42,923 nt of DNA from Novosphingobium sp. Rr 2-17 (GTDB taxonomy: Bacteria > Pseudomonadota > Alphaproteobacteria > Sphingomonadales > Sphingomonadaceae): the NCBI RefSeq assembly GCF_000272475.1, contig NZ_AKFJ01000122.1, positions 1 through 42,923 of the forward strand, written 5' to 3'. Below the pieces are notes generated by a model. That model was given only the letters and a program-made list of their open reading frames with translations. It made no database searches and was not told the DNA's origin. Below are positions 23,722 to 32,372 of the stretch, piece after piece; position 1 is the first letter of the stretch, and each line of letters starts with the position of its first letter. The position numbers were made by a program, and so were the translations under genes.

Positions 23722-24642
23722 GTGAAAGTAGTGGTGACCGGAGCAGGTGGGTTCGTAGGGCGGGAACTGGTGAGCCGCTTGCTCGGCGCAGGGCACGAGG
23801 TGGTCGGGATCGACAGCCACGCCGGCGGCATCCCTGAAGGCGCGCGCGCCGTGGAAGGCGACCTGGGTGACAAGGCCGTGCGCGCGCAGGCGCTGGGCAC
23901 CGGCTGCGATGCGCTGGTCCACCTCGCCACCGTGCCCGGCGGCGCGGCCGAGGCAGACCCCGCCGCCTCGCGCCGGATCAACATCGATGCGATGTACGAC
24001 CTGCTGCTGGAAGCAGGTGCGCTCAAGCCCGGCGTGCGCGTGGTCTATGCCAGCACGATCGCGGTGCTGGGCGATCCGCTGCCCGCGCATGTCGACGATC
24101 AAACCCCGCTATCACCCAAAATGGTCTACGGCGGCCACAAGGCGATGATGGAGGACGCGGTTGCGCTCTATTCCAATCGCGGGCTGATCGACGGCGTCAC
24201 CGTGCGCCTGCCCGGCATCCTGGCGCGCCCCAAGGGTCCGTCGGGCATGAAGTCCGCGTTCATGTCCAACTTGTTCCACGCACTCAAGGCAGGCGAGGCA
24301 TTCACTTGCCCCGTTTCGGAGGACGGCACGATCTGGGCACAGTCGGTCTCGCGCTGTGCGGACAATTTCGTCCATGCCCTCACCCTCGATACCGCGCTGA
24401 TGCCGGCCACTCGTGCGGTGACGCTGCCGGCGCAGCGGGTGTCGATGGGGGCGCTTGCAGCCGAGATCGCTCGGCAATGCGGCGTGTCGGATGGCCTCGT
24501 CAGCTACGAGCCCGACGCCGCGCTGGAAGCAGCCTTTGCCGCGCAGCCGCCGCTGGAGACGCCAGCAGCAGAGCGCGCGGGCTTTGCGCACGACGGCGAT
24601 GTGGCTACCCTCGTGGCCAGCGCGCTCGCGACCTTGGGCTGA
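23722..24642 (+). CDS. NAD-dependent epimerase/dehydratase (extended SDR, DenD-like)
   Basis: 306 residues. Rossmann motif TGAGGFVGRE at residues 6-15, catalytic Tyr136-x3-Lys140 in YGGHK, preceded by the Ser/Thr of YASTIAV. The pattern, with VTVRLPGILARPKGPSG and a C-terminal substrate domain, resembles D-erythronate dehydrogenase (DenD) and uronate-dehydrogenase-like proteins. The substrate is not proven, and no erythronate catabolic genes adjoin it. Start GTG 23722 has AAGGAG 10 bases upstream; an in-frame ATG at 23674 would add 16 residues ahead of the Rossmann strand and is rejected. Confidence 0.88.
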   Translation: MKVVVTGAGGFVGRELVSRLLGAGHEVVGIDSHAGGIPEGARAVEGDLGDKAVRAQALGTGCDALVHLATVPGGAAEADPAASRRINIDAMYDLLLEAGALKPGVRVVYASTIAVLGDPLPAHVDDQTPLSPKMVYGGHKAMMEDAVALYSNRGLIDGVTVRLPGILARPKGPSGMKSAFMSNLFHALKAGEAFTCPVSEDGTIWAQSVSRCADNFVHALTLDTALMPATRAVTLPAQRVSMGALAAEIARQCGVSDGLVSYEPDAALEAAFAAQPPLETPAAERAGFAHDGDVATLVASALATLG

Positions 24643-24651
24643 CCGAACAGC

Positions 24652-24686
24652 CGCCAGCTTGCTCGCGCTAACGCGGCAAGCTGGCG
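24652..24686. terminator. Hairpin between convergent genes
   Basis: CGCCAGCTTGC-T-CGCG (24652-24667) pairs with CGCG-GCAAGCTGGCG (24672-24686) around CTAA, with one bulged T. There is no T-run, so it may terminate weakly in both directions. Confidence 0.5.
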
Positions 24687-24692
24687 TCGGGT

Positions 24693-24983
24693 TCAGATCA
24701 CTTTGGCGACATGCTCGACGCTGGGCGGGGTGACGAAGAACGGCGATGCCAGTGCGCGCCAGGCCTGAAAGCCGTCCGATTCGCGGAAGTCCACCATGTG
24801 CGCTTCCACGCTATCCCACCCGATCACGAGCAGATACTTCTCCGGCGTTTCGATCGAACGTTCCAGCGCGAACGAGACAAAGCCCTTGGCGGCTTCGAAG
24901 TGCGGGCGCGCCTGGTTGACGGCGGCCTCAAAATCGGCAGCGCGGGTGGGATCGATCGTGAGGGTGGCGATTTCGTGGATCAA
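24693..24983 (-). CDS. Antibiotic biosynthesis monooxygenase (ABM) domain protein
   Basis: 96 residues. A single dimeric alpha/beta-barrel domain: HEIATLTIDPTRAADFEAAV, then FVSFALERSIETPEKYLLVIGWDSVEAHMVDFRESDGFQ. The family includes quinol and heme-degrading monooxygenases and many uncharacterised small enzymes. The Asn-Phe and His-Trp marks of IsdG-type heme oxygenases are not evident, so heme degradation is not implied. Start ATG 24983; it converges with the epimerase gene. Confidence 0.85.
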   Translation of the reverse strand: MIHEIATLTIDPTRAADFEAAVNQARPHFEAAKGFVSFALERSIETPEKYLLVIGWDSVEAHMVDFRESDGFQAWRALASPFFVTPPSVEHVAKVI

Positions 24984-25020
24984 TGGTCGGCTCCTTGACG
25001 GGTTCGATGAGGCTTCCCGC

Positions 25021-25095
25021 CTAGAGCGTTTTCGAAGCAGGTGGAATCACCTGCTGACTCGGAAAACGCGGCGAAACAAAAGTCGAGAGCAATCC
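25021..25095 (+). repeat. Dispersed hairpin repeat, copy 1
   Basis: A 75-base element beginning CTAGAGCGTTTTCGAAGCAG. It is self-complementary: GCGTTTTC with GAAAACGC outside, AGCAGGTG with CACCTGCT inside. A second copy in the same orientation lies at 26681-26755; 63 of the first 70 positions match by hand alignment. Similar CTAGAGCGTTTTC palindromes are widely scattered in alphaproteobacterial intergenic DNA. Confidence 0.88.
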
Positions 25096-25282
25096 TTGCG
25101 CGAACGCCACGCGCACCAGCAACGCCAGGTCAACCTGCCGGTCGCGCGTCTCGGCCAGAAACGCCAAAAGCGATCCGCCAAAGCGCAATGCAGTATTGTG
25201 GCGACGAGATGCAACATTGCTCCGCGCCCGGACCTCGGCTAGCTGACCAAACAGTACAAATAGTCCGGGAGACACCCTGAAG

Positions 25283-26227
25283 ATGCGCCTCGCCACCCTT
25301 GACGATGGAACCCCTGATGGCCGCCTCGTGGTCGTCTCGCCCGATGCGAGCAGCTACGCAGTCGCCCCCGTCGCCACGCTGCAGCAGGCGATGGAAAGCT
25401 GGAGCGCGGTGGAAGCCGAACTGGCCGCCGTCACGACGTTCCCCGAGACGCTGGACCCTGCCCTGCTGCGTGCGCCGATGCCGCGCGCCTGGCAGTGGCT
25501 CGATGGTTCGGCCTTCGCCAGCCACGGCGACCTGATGGACAAGGCGCTGGGCATCAGCCCGGTCAAGACTGGCAAGCCGCTGATGTACCAAGGCACATCG
25601 GACAAGTTCTACGGCCCCACCGACGATGTAGGCTTCTTGTCGGAAGACAACGGGATCGATTTCGAAGGCGAGTTCGGGATCATCGTCGATGCGGTACCGA
25701 TGGGCACGTCGGCGCAGGACTGCATGAAGCACATCCGCCTGATCGTGCAGATCAACGACTGGTCGCTGCGCAAGCTGGCCGGCCCGGAAATGGCAACCGG
25801 CTTTGGCTGGGTGCAGGCCAAGCCCCCTTGCTCGATGGCGCCCTTCGCCGTTACCCCCGAAGAACTGGGCGGCCAATGGCGCGATGGGCGGGCCTGCCTG
25901 GACTTGCTGGTGGACTGGAACGGCAAGCGCTTCGGCGCCGCCAATGGCGAACCGATGGGTCATGGTTTCCATGAACTGGTCGCCCATGCCTGCGCCACGC
26001 GCGATCTCGTCGCGGGCACGGTCATCGGATCGGGCACCGTCTCCAACGAAAACTACCGCGAGATCGGATCGTCCTGCATCGCCGAGCGGCGTGGGATCGA
26101 ACTGGTCGATACCGGCGCGCCGCAAACCGGCTTCATGCACTTTGGCGATACGGTGCGCATGGAAGGCATAATGGCCGACGGCAGTGCGCCGTTCGGGGTG
26201 ATCGAGCAGAAAGTCGTGCAGGCTTGA
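25283..26227 (+). CDS. Fumarylacetoacetate hydrolase (FAH) family protein
   Basis: 314 residues. N-terminal cap region (RLATLDDGTPDGRLVVVSPD) and FAH C-terminal domain with metal ligands in DFEGEFGIIVD, then IRLIVQINDWSLR, FGWVQAKPP and the final GTVSNENY, GDTVRMEG. The composition fits true tyrosine-degradation FAH-like enzymes of proteobacteria that cleave fumaryl- or maleylacetoacetate-type C-C bonds. Neighbouring hmgA or maiA is absent here, so the pathway is uncertain. Start ATG 25283; GGGAGA is ~11 bases upstream. It is flanked by two copies of the same repeat. Confidence 0.92.
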   Translation: MRLATLDDGTPDGRLVVVSPDASSYAVAPVATLQQAMESWSAVEAELAAVTTFPETLDPALLRAPMPRAWQWLDGSAFASHGDLMDKALGISPVKTGKPLMYQGTSDKFYGPTDDVGFLSEDNGIDFEGEFGIIVDAVPMGTSAQDCMKHIRLIVQINDWSLRKLAGPEMATGFGWVQAKPPCSMAPFAVTPEELGGQWRDGRACLDLLVDWNGKRFGAANGEPMGHGFHELVAHACATRDLVAGTVIGSGTVSNENYREIGSSCIAERRGIELVDTGAPQTGFMHFGDTVRMEGIMADGSAPFGVIEQKVVQA

Positions 26228-26366
26228 ACGATCGCTAGGATACGAGTGCGTCTGGAGTGCGTCTCGACCGGGATTTCGGCCTGCGCCGAATCAGGTCGGG
26301 CGCACCTGGCATAGCGGAGCCTTGCTCGACAGCCCCCGGGCGTTTCTATTTCTCGGGGAGTTCCTA

Positions 26367-26519
26367 TTACTTCTCCAAGCGGCGCCAATCCTGCCGGCTA
26401 TGCCGGTTGAGCTGCACCCCACAGCCTCTGCAAGGGGCAACGAACCCGCGCCCGGTGTCTTTCATCGCACGATGATTTGGCGCGTGATGGCCAAACAAGC
26501 AGCGGATGATTTGCGGCAT
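26367..26519 (-). CDS. Small basic zinc-ribbon-like protein
   Basis: 50 residues from ATG 26519. It has Cys-Leu-Phe-Gly-His-His near the N-terminus (RCLFGHH) and CRGC further on, ending in a basic Arg/Trp tail (NRHSRQDWRRLEK). Short proteins of this plan (CLFGxH...CxxC...R-rich) are, to my memory, common and unstudied in sphingomonads, which is why I call it. The four Cys/His could bind one zinc. No strong ribosome binding site is visible and the open frame extends upstream to a TTG at 26612, so start and reality are uncertain. The rest of the 26228-26805 gap holds the second hairpin repeat and nothing else I can support. Confidence 0.45.
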   Translation of the reverse strand: MPQIIRCLFGHHAPNHRAMKDTGRGFVAPCRGCGVQLNRHSRQDWRRLEK

Positions 26520-26680
26520 CAGGTTGGGCACAAGCTGTGGTCCGTGAGGCAAAGGAATCGGACTTCCGATACACCACCCGTCCTTGCCCGGTGTTGTCAG
26601 CAACATTACCAATCGGTCATCTTCATGGTACGGCCTGCGTCACACAGGGGAAGGCGCTGCCCGAGATGGGATTGGCGGTA

Positions 26681-26755
26681 TTAGAGCGCTTTCGAAGCAG
26701 GTGTAATCACCGGCTGACTGGGAAAACGCGGCGAAACAAAAGACTAGAGCAACCG
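26681..26755 (+). repeat. Dispersed hairpin repeat, copy 2
   Basis: Same element and orientation as 25021-25095. The inner arms have one mismatch here (CAGGTG with CACCGG). It lies 454 bases after the FAH-family stop. Confidence 0.88.
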
Positions 26756-26805
26756 AGCCGATGCAGTCGGATCGGAACTTGCCTGAGCCGGAGCGCGGAG
26801 CAGCC

Positions 26806-27810
26806 TCACACCGGGACCGGCGTGGTGAGCGCGATCTCGGCGAAATAGCGGCCCAGTGCTTCTGCAGCCTTTTCCGTCAGATCGATAAAGGCACGGCGAC
26901 GGTCGCTGTGATCGCACACGCGCATGAACAAACCGGCTTCGACCAATTGGCCGATCCAGCGTAGCGCCGTCGTCGGCGGGACGCCCGAGGCAATGCACAG
27001 AGAGCTGACCGACACCCGCTTTCCCTCGACTTGCGATGCCGCCAGATCGAGCAGCATGTCCCACGCGGGATCGGCGAAAAATTCCGCATCCAGGAAGCGC
27101 GACCGCAACTGCCGCTGGCGGATGATCTTGCGCACCAGCTTGGCCTCGGGCAGCCCGTGGGGCGTCGCCGGCCGCGGCGGGCCGGGCACTTGACGGGGGG
27201 CCGGCACTTGGCGAGGGGCGGGAGCAATGGGTGCACCGAACCCAAACGCTTTCGCACTTTGTCCCTCAGTGCCTGGCGCCAACCGGTCGATCCGACCGGC
27301 GATCTGGCCGACTTGCTCGGACAATCGCAACAACATCAGGCGATCGTCGTCCGACAATTCACGCAAGCGGGCGGTAGGAAAACCGGCGAGAACCTGGCCC
27401 AGCGCGATCACGCGTTCGGCGCGGTTGGGATCGACCAGCAAGACGGGCGCCGATTGATCCATGCAGGCAAACACATCGTCCAACGCATCGACGCTGGTAG
27501 AGACGATCAGCCTGGCTTCGGTGCGCGCCGCGCGCATATCCAGCCGCGACAAGGCAGCCATCGCCTGCCCATCGACTTGCGGACAATCGACCAGCACGAT
27601 GTCTCCAAGCGGCCGCGCCGGCCCTTCCAGCAGATCGTCGAGCATCGCCGCGGTTCGTACCGAGAGCCCCGCCGCCTGCGCATCTTCGCGCAAGGTATCG
27701 CGCAAATGCGCCCGGTCAGCATAGATCGAAAGGGCAATCGCCTGACCGCCGGCGAAGGGCTGCTCCGCGCCGTATGAAAAATCCGGCTGGAGGACATCGC
27801 TATCTCGCAT
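26806..27810 (-). CDS. Winged-helix (MarR-like) regulator fused to a receiver-like N-terminal domain
   Basis: 334 residues. Residues ~22-130 look like a degenerate response-regulator/Rossmann-like fold (alternating IALSIYAD, DIVLVDCPQ, ARLIVSTS, APVLLVDPN strands). I see no classical receiver set of paired acidic residues, phosphorylatable Asp and Lys. Residues ~135-180 are helical. A Pro-rich linker (~192-215) repeats APRQVP. Residues ~240-330 form a winged helix (SVSSLCIASGVPPTTALRWI recognition helix; DRRRAFIDLTEKA wing). Start ATG 27810 has GGAG 9 bases upstream. It lies 79 bases downstream of hemH in the same direction, so it may be co-transcribed with heme and Fe-S genes. The signal and targets are unknown. 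Confidence 0.82.
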   Translation of the reverse strand: MRDSDVLQPDFSYGAEQPFAGGQAIALSIYADRAHLRDTLREDAQAAGLSVRTAAMLDDLLEGPARPLGDIVLVDCPQVDGQAMAALSRLDMRAARTEARLIVSTSVDALDDVFACMDQSAPVLLVDPNRAERVIALGQVLAGFPTARLRELSDDDRLMLLRLSEQVGQIAGRIDRLAPGTEGQSAKAFGFGAPIAPAPRQVPAPRQVPGPPRPATPHGLPEAKLVRKIIRQRQLRSRFLDAEFFADPAWDMLLDLAASQVEGKRVSVSSLCIASGVPPTTALRWIGQLVEAGLFMRVCDHSDRRRAFIDLTEKAAEALGRYFAEIALTTPVPV

Positions 27811-27889
27811 GGGTTCGACTCCGTAGTTAAACGCATGAACAGGAGTAGAACAAACCAAGCTCAATACCGGAATTAAATCCTTGTAACCC

Positions 27890-28918
27890 TCAGCCGACCC
27901 AGCCCGATAGTTCACGCCGCATCAGGGTTTCGAGCAGCGTCATCCCCGCCGCGCGGTCGTTGAGGCAAGCCAGTGTCGCGTACTGTTCACCGCCTGCTTC
28001 CACGAACGATTCGCGCCCACGGATCGCCAGTTCTTCCAGCGTTTCGAGGCAGTCGGCGGAAAAGCCCGGCGCCGCGATGGCCAGCCGGCGAGTGCCCCGG
28101 CGCGCTTCGGCGGCCAGCACGGTGTCGGTCGCTGGCTCCAGCCACTTGGCGCGCCCGAAGCGAGACTGAAAGCTGACCTCGACCCGCAGGTCCGGCAACC
28201 GCTTCGCCAGCCGCTCGATCAGCAAGCGCGAGGTCTTGCGGCACTGGCAATGGTACGGATCGCCCAGGTGCAAGGTGCGCTCTGGCATGCCGTGGTACGA
28301 CAGCAGCAGCACTTCGGGCACGAAATCGAGCGCGGCGATCTGCGTGGACAGATCGTCTTCCAGCGCGTCGATATAGGCGGGATCGTCATGATACGGCGGC
28401 AGGGTGCGCAGTGCGGGCTGCCAGCGCATTTTCTGCAAGGCCTCACCCAGCCGGTCCATGACCGAGGCCGTCGTCGCGCCCGAATATTGTGGATACAACG
28501 GAGCGACGAGCACTCGGTCGCATCCCGCGTCCTTCATTCGCTGCAGCACCATGGGCATCGCCGGATTGCCATAGCGCATCGCCCAATCGACCATCACGCC
28601 CTCGCCCAACCGCTCCTGCAGCCGGGCCGCCTGGGCAGCGGTAAACGCGGCCAGCGGCGAGCCTTCGGGTGTCCAGACTTGCTGATAGGCATGCGCGGAC
28701 TTGGCCGGACGAGTGCGCAGGATCACGCCGTGGAGGATCGGCTTCCAGGCGATCGGCGGGATTTCCACCACGCGCGGATCGGACAGAAATTCCGCCAGAT
28801 AGCGGCGCACCGCAGCGGGCGTCGGCGCATCGGGGGTGCCGAGGTTGACCAGCATCACGCCGATGCGGCCAGTCCGAACCGGAGGATGGGCAGGCGGCAG
28901 GTTGGATGGGGTGGGCAT
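27890..28918 (-). CDS. hemH: Ferrochelatase
   Basis: 342 residues. It inserts Fe2+ into protoporphyrin IX, the last step of heme b synthesis. GVMLVNLGTPDAPTP opens the enzyme; the catalytic His is in LLLSYHGMPERT and the conserved Glu in PGFSADCLETLEEL. It lacks the C-terminal Cys cluster of [2Fe-2S] ferrochelatases, as expected for this group. ATG 28918 has GAGGAG 6 bases upstream; a longer frame starts at 28984 but lacks family similarity. It lies between mrp (Fe-S carrier) and a regulator on the same strand. Confidence 0.96.
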   Translation of the reverse strand: MPTPSNLPPAHPPVRTGRIGVMLVNLGTPDAPTPAAVRRYLAEFLSDPRVVEIPPIAWKPILHGVILRTRPAKSAHAYQQVWTPEGSPLAAFTAAQAARLQERLGEGVMVDWAMRYGNPAMPMVLQRMKDAGCDRVLVAPLYPQYSGATTASVMDRLGEALQKMRWQPALRTLPPYHDDPAYIDALEDDLSTQIAALDFVPEVLLLSYHGMPERTLHLGDPYHCQCRKTSRLLIERLAKRLPDLRVEVSFQSRFGRAKWLEPATDTVLAAEARRGTRRLAIAAPGFSADCLETLEELAIRGRESFVEAGGEQYATLACLNDRAAGMTLLETLMRRELSGWVG

Positions 28919-29029
28919 CAAAGCTCCTCGAAAAATAGCGGTACGCAAGAGAACCTGAGGACCATCGCGCAGAATAACGCACAAGCGAGCGCAAGTGCCA
29001 GGGCAACGACACCTAGCGTCGCTGAAGAC

Positions 29030-30001
29030 TTATGGATGTGCCCGCAGCCATGCATCCACGGCGACCGCCAAAGCCGCAAACGGGGCCGCTTGCGGTCCAT
29101 TCCCGGCGGCGGGCGGGTCTCCGGCGTCGCTTTGCTGACGGATCGCGATTTCCAGCGGAATGCGGCCCAGGAACGGGGTGCCGATGTCCTTCGCGGTATC
29201 CTCTGCCCCGCCGCAGCCGAACGGATCGCTGATCTCGCCGCAATGCGGGCAGGCATAGCCGGACATGTTCTCAACCATGCCGATCACCGGGACGCCGCTT
29301 TTGGCGAAAAGTTCGGCGGCACGGGTCGCATCGATCAGCGCCAGGTCCTGCGGGGTGGAAACGATCACCGCGCCGGCTGGCTTGAACTTTTGCAGCATCG
29401 TCAGTTGGATGTCGCCCGTGCCCGGCGGCAGATCGACGATCAGCACTTCGGCCTGGTCCCAATGCCCTTCGAGCATCTTGGTCACCGCGCCCGATGCCAT
29501 CGGGCCGCGCCAGGCAATCGCCTCTCCGGGCTTGGACAAGTGCGCCATGGACAGCATCGGCACCCCGAACGCGCTTTCCACCGGCACCAGCCGCTGATCG
29601 TGTGCCACTGGGCGCTGGCCTTCGGTGCCCATCAGCCGTGCTTGCGAAGGCCCGTAGATGTCGGCATCGACCAACCCGACCTTGCGACCCATCCGCGCGA
29701 GCGCAACGGCGAGATTGGTCGCAACAGTGGACTTACCCACCCCGCCCTTGCCCGATCCCACCGCGACGATGCGGGTGATGGACTTGTCCGCCATCATCGC
29801 CACGCGCACATCCTCAATGCCGGGTACAGCGGACAAGGCCTGCCGGACCTCACCCTCCAGCGCTTCGCGCGCGGGCAGCGACAATCCTTGCGCGTCGAGC
29901 ACTGCCGTCACTGCGGTGCCGGTCTGCCGAAGCGTGCGCACGCGGGGGCGGACAGTCTCGGGCAACAGCGCCTTGAGGGTATCGCCAGTCTCTTGGGTCA
30001 T
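29030..30001 (-). CDS. mrp: Mrp/NBP35-type Fe-S cluster carrier ATPase
   Basis: 323 residues. P-loop scaffold that transfers Fe-S clusters, for example to complex I or dehydratases. The deviant Walker A is SGKGGVGKST, followed by LVDADIYGPSQ, LIVDLPPGTGD and the cluster-binding CPHC in SGYACPHCGE. The N-terminal ~85 residues are a shortened MIP18/DUF59-like region that keeps the AREALEGEVRQALSAVPGIE part. ATG 30001 has GGAG 6 bases upstream. It is divergent from hflK across 172 bases that contain an imperfect hairpin (GGGCAA...TTGCCC, 30066-30091). Confidence 0.95.
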   Translation of the reverse strand: MTQETGDTLKALLPETVRPRVRTLRQTGTAVTAVLDAQGLSLPAREALEGEVRQALSAVPGIEDVRVAMMADKSITRIVAVGSGKGGVGKSTVATNLAVALARMGRKVGLVDADIYGPSQARLMGTEGQRPVAHDQRLVPVESAFGVPMLSMAHLSKPGEAIAWRGPMASGAVTKMLEGHWDQAEVLIVDLPPGTGDIQLTMLQKFKPAGAVIVSTPQDLALIDATRAAELFAKSGVPVIGMVENMSGYACPHCGEISDPFGCGGAEDTAKDIGTPFLGRIPLEIAIRQQSDAGDPPAAGNGPQAAPFAALAVAVDAWLRAHP

Positions 30002-30173
30002 GCGTACTCCGGTGCCGGAAAATGCGTCCGGCAGTGGCGGCTCAGGTGGGCCAGACGAGGAAAAAGGGCAAGACAGCACTGTTTTTTGCCCGCCGCATTC
30101 TTATAGATAGGGGCATGACGGCAAAAAGTGATGCCTACGCTGGCGCAATGACACGTTCGAGAGGATTTCTGCA

Positions 30174-31385
30174 ATGACTGGCCGCAACAGCCCATGGGGC
30201 GGCTCGGGCGGAAGCTCGAATGGTGGCGAGCCACCCGAAACGCCGGAAACAGGCACCGAGGCTGAGGGATCAGCCGGTCAGGATGCGCCTGGCGGCAAGG
30301 ACGCGCCTGGCGGTAAGGGCGCGCCTGAGGCAGACGCCGGCAAGCGCACTGGCCCTCGCAACCCTTGGCTGCCCAGTGGCGAAACGCCGCCCCCACCGCG
30401 CCGCTCCGCCGGTATCGAGGATATCCTGCGTGGCCGCGATCCTCGCCGTTCGGGCGGTGGCGGACCGAACCGTGGTGGCGGCGGCGGCGGCTTCCCCAAC
30501 CTGCCGCGCCGGCCGGATGGCAAATCCTGGCTGCCGCTGGCGGTTGGCGCCGCAGCGGTCGTGCTGGTGGGTATGGCAAGCGTCCATGTGCTGGGCTCGA
30601 AGGAGCAAGGCATCGTCACCACGCTGGGCGCTTATTCGCGCACGATCGATTCGGGCGTGAGCATCACCCTGCCCTGGCCGATCGAGCAAGTGCGGGTCGT
30701 CGATGTCAGCAGCTTCTCGGTCGATACGATCCCGAGCGACGACAAGGAAAAGCTGATGCTGACGAGCGACAAGAGCCTCGTCGACCTCAGCTATCAGGTG
30801 CGCTGGAACATCAAGGATCTGAAGAACTACACCTTCCGCCTGGCTGACCCCGACACCACCGTGCGTGAAGTGGCGGAAGCCGCGATGCGTGCCTCGATCG
30901 CGCAAGTGACGCTGTCAGACGCCCTGTCGGGTGCGGGCCGCGCGCGGCTGGAAGCCGATGTGGATCAGCGGATGCAGCGCATCCTCGATGCTTACCGCTC
31001 GGGCATTTCGATCCAGGGCGTGGAAATCAAGAAGGCCGATCCCCCGGCCAAAACCAAGTCCGCGTTCGACCAAGTCAACGTCGCTCAGCAGGAAGCCGAG
31101 CGTGATCGCTCCGACGCGCGTGGCTGGGCGCAGCAGTTGCTGGCCCGCACCCAGGGTGATGCGTCCGCCTTCGACAAGGTTTACGAGCAATACAAGCTGG
31201 CCCCCGAAGTGACCAAACGACGGATGTATTATGAGACGATGGAGCGCGTCATTCGCGATAATGACGCGGTCGTCGCCGATGCGCCCGGCGTGACGTCGTA
31301 CCTGCCGCTGCCCGAAGTGCGGCGCAAGGCACCGGCCCAGCCCGATCCCGTCGTCCAGCCCGCGCCAGCGACGGGAGGCCAGTGA
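30174..31385 (+). CDS. hflK: FtsH protease modulator HflK
   Basis: 403 residues. SPFH/prohibitin-domain membrane protein that forms the HflKC cage around FtsH and regulates membrane protein degradation. A long N-terminal low-complexity cytoplasmic tail (residues 1-115) is rich in Gly, Pro and charge, with APGGKD/APGGKG repeats and a Gly tract. One transmembrane helix (~118-138) is followed by the SPFH domain (EQGIVTTLGAYSRTIDSGVSITLPWPIEQV) and a helical region with IQGVEIKKADPPAKTKSAFDQV. Start ATG 30174 has AGAGGA 9 bases upstream. Its stop overlaps the hflC start (TGATG). Confidence 0.95.
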   Translation: MTGRNSPWGGSGGSSNGGEPPETPETGTEAEGSAGQDAPGGKDAPGGKGAPEADAGKRTGPRNPWLPSGETPPPPRRSAGIEDILRGRDPRRSGGGGPNRGGGGGGFPNLPRRPDGKSWLPLAVGAAAVVLVGMASVHVLGSKEQGIVTTLGAYSRTIDSGVSITLPWPIEQVRVVDVSSFSVDTIPSDDKEKLMLTSDKSLVDLSYQVRWNIKDLKNYTFRLADPDTTVREVAEAAMRASIAQVTLSDALSGAGRARLEADVDQRMQRILDAYRSGISIQGVEIKKADPPAKTKSAFDQVNVAQQEAERDRSDARGWAQQLLARTQGDASAFDKVYEQYKLAPEVTKRRMYYETMERVIRDNDAVVADAPGVTSYLPLPEVRRKAPAQPDPVVQPAPATGGQ

Positions 31386-32224
31386 TGGAAACCTTGTGGG
31401 AAAACTACAAGTTCGCCTGGATCGGCGCTTCGGTGGCGGTGATCGCCGCAATGTTGAGCGTCATCATCGTGCCCGAGGACCAGCAAGTCGTGGTGTTCCA
31501 GGCCCGCAACCCGGTGCGCGTCTATAACCAGTTCACCGAAAAGGCCGATTTCGGCCAGACCGGGGCTGGCCTGCGCTGGCGCATTCCGCTCGTCGAACAA
31601 GTCCAGCGCATCGACAAGCGCCTGCTGTCGGTCGACATGCAGCAGCAGCAAGTGCTTTCGACCGATCAGCAGCGGCTGAACGTCGATGCCTATGCGCGCT
31701 ATCGCATCGTCGATCCGATACGCATGGTCCGCTCCGCCGGCACCACCGAACGGGTGACGCAACAATTGGAGCCGATCCTTTCGTCCGTCGTGCGTCAGGA
31801 ACTGGGCAAGCGCACGTTCCAGTCGCTGCTCACGGCAGAGCGCGGACGGGCGATGGAGAACATCCGCACGCTGTTGGACCGACAGGCGCGCGAATATGGT
31901 GCGCAGATCGTCGATGTGCGGATCATGCGGGCTGACTTGCCCGACGGCGCGCTGGATGCCGCATTCAACCGCATGGAAGCCGCGCGCCAGGAAGAAGCCA
32001 AGACCATCGCCGCCCAAGGCCAGCGCGACGCGCAGATCATCCGGGGCGAGGCTGAGGCGCAATCGGCCAAGCTCTATGCTGAGAGTTTCGGCAAAGACCC
32101 CTCGTTCTACGATTTCTACCGGGCGATGCAGAGCTATCAGGTTTCGTTCGCCAAGGACGGGTCGGGCAAGACCATCTTGATTTCGCCCGATAACGCCTAT
32201 CTTAAGCGGTTCAGGGAGCCGTAA
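31385..32224 (+). CDS. hflC: FtsH protease modulator HflC
   Basis: 279 residues. Partner of HflK in the periplasm-facing cage on FtsH. One N-terminal transmembrane helix (residues ~10-31), SPFH domain (EDQQVVVFQARNPVRV, LRWRIPLVEQVQRIDKRLLS), and a coiled region RQEEAKTIAAQGQRDAQIIRGEAEAQ that is diagnostic. Start ATG 31385 with GGAGG 6 bases upstream, overlapping the hflK stop. An in-frame GTG one codon earlier is less likely. A Do-type periplasmic protease gene follows, so the three form an envelope quality-control set. Confidence 0.96.
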   Translation: METLWENYKFAWIGASVAVIAAMLSVIIVPEDQQVVVFQARNPVRVYNQFTEKADFGQTGAGLRWRIPLVEQVQRIDKRLLSVDMQQQQVLSTDQQRLNVDAYARYRIVDPIRMVRSAGTTERVTQQLEPILSSVVRQELGKRTFQSLLTAERGRAMENIRTLLDRQAREYGAQIVDVRIMRADLPDGALDAAFNRMEAARQEEAKTIAAQGQRDAQIIRGEAEAQSAKLYAESFGKDPSFYDFYRAMQSYQVSFAKDGSGKTILISPDNAYLKRFREP

Positions 32225-32372
32225 GTCAGTTGCGTCGTTGCAGTGCCGTAACCGGAAATGAAGACCCGGGCGGCCTGCGTGCCATTCAAATCCGGTTAAG
32301 CCGATCCGGCTTCAATCGGCGTAGGTTGGCCCTTAGCGGCGCAGCCCCGTCAATACGGAGGAATCAGAGGAC

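Noticed and set aside
28250..30106. A 618-residue plus-strand open frame across hemH and mrp
   Set aside because: It spans two genes with clear motifs on the other strand, and its own translation has no recognisable domain.
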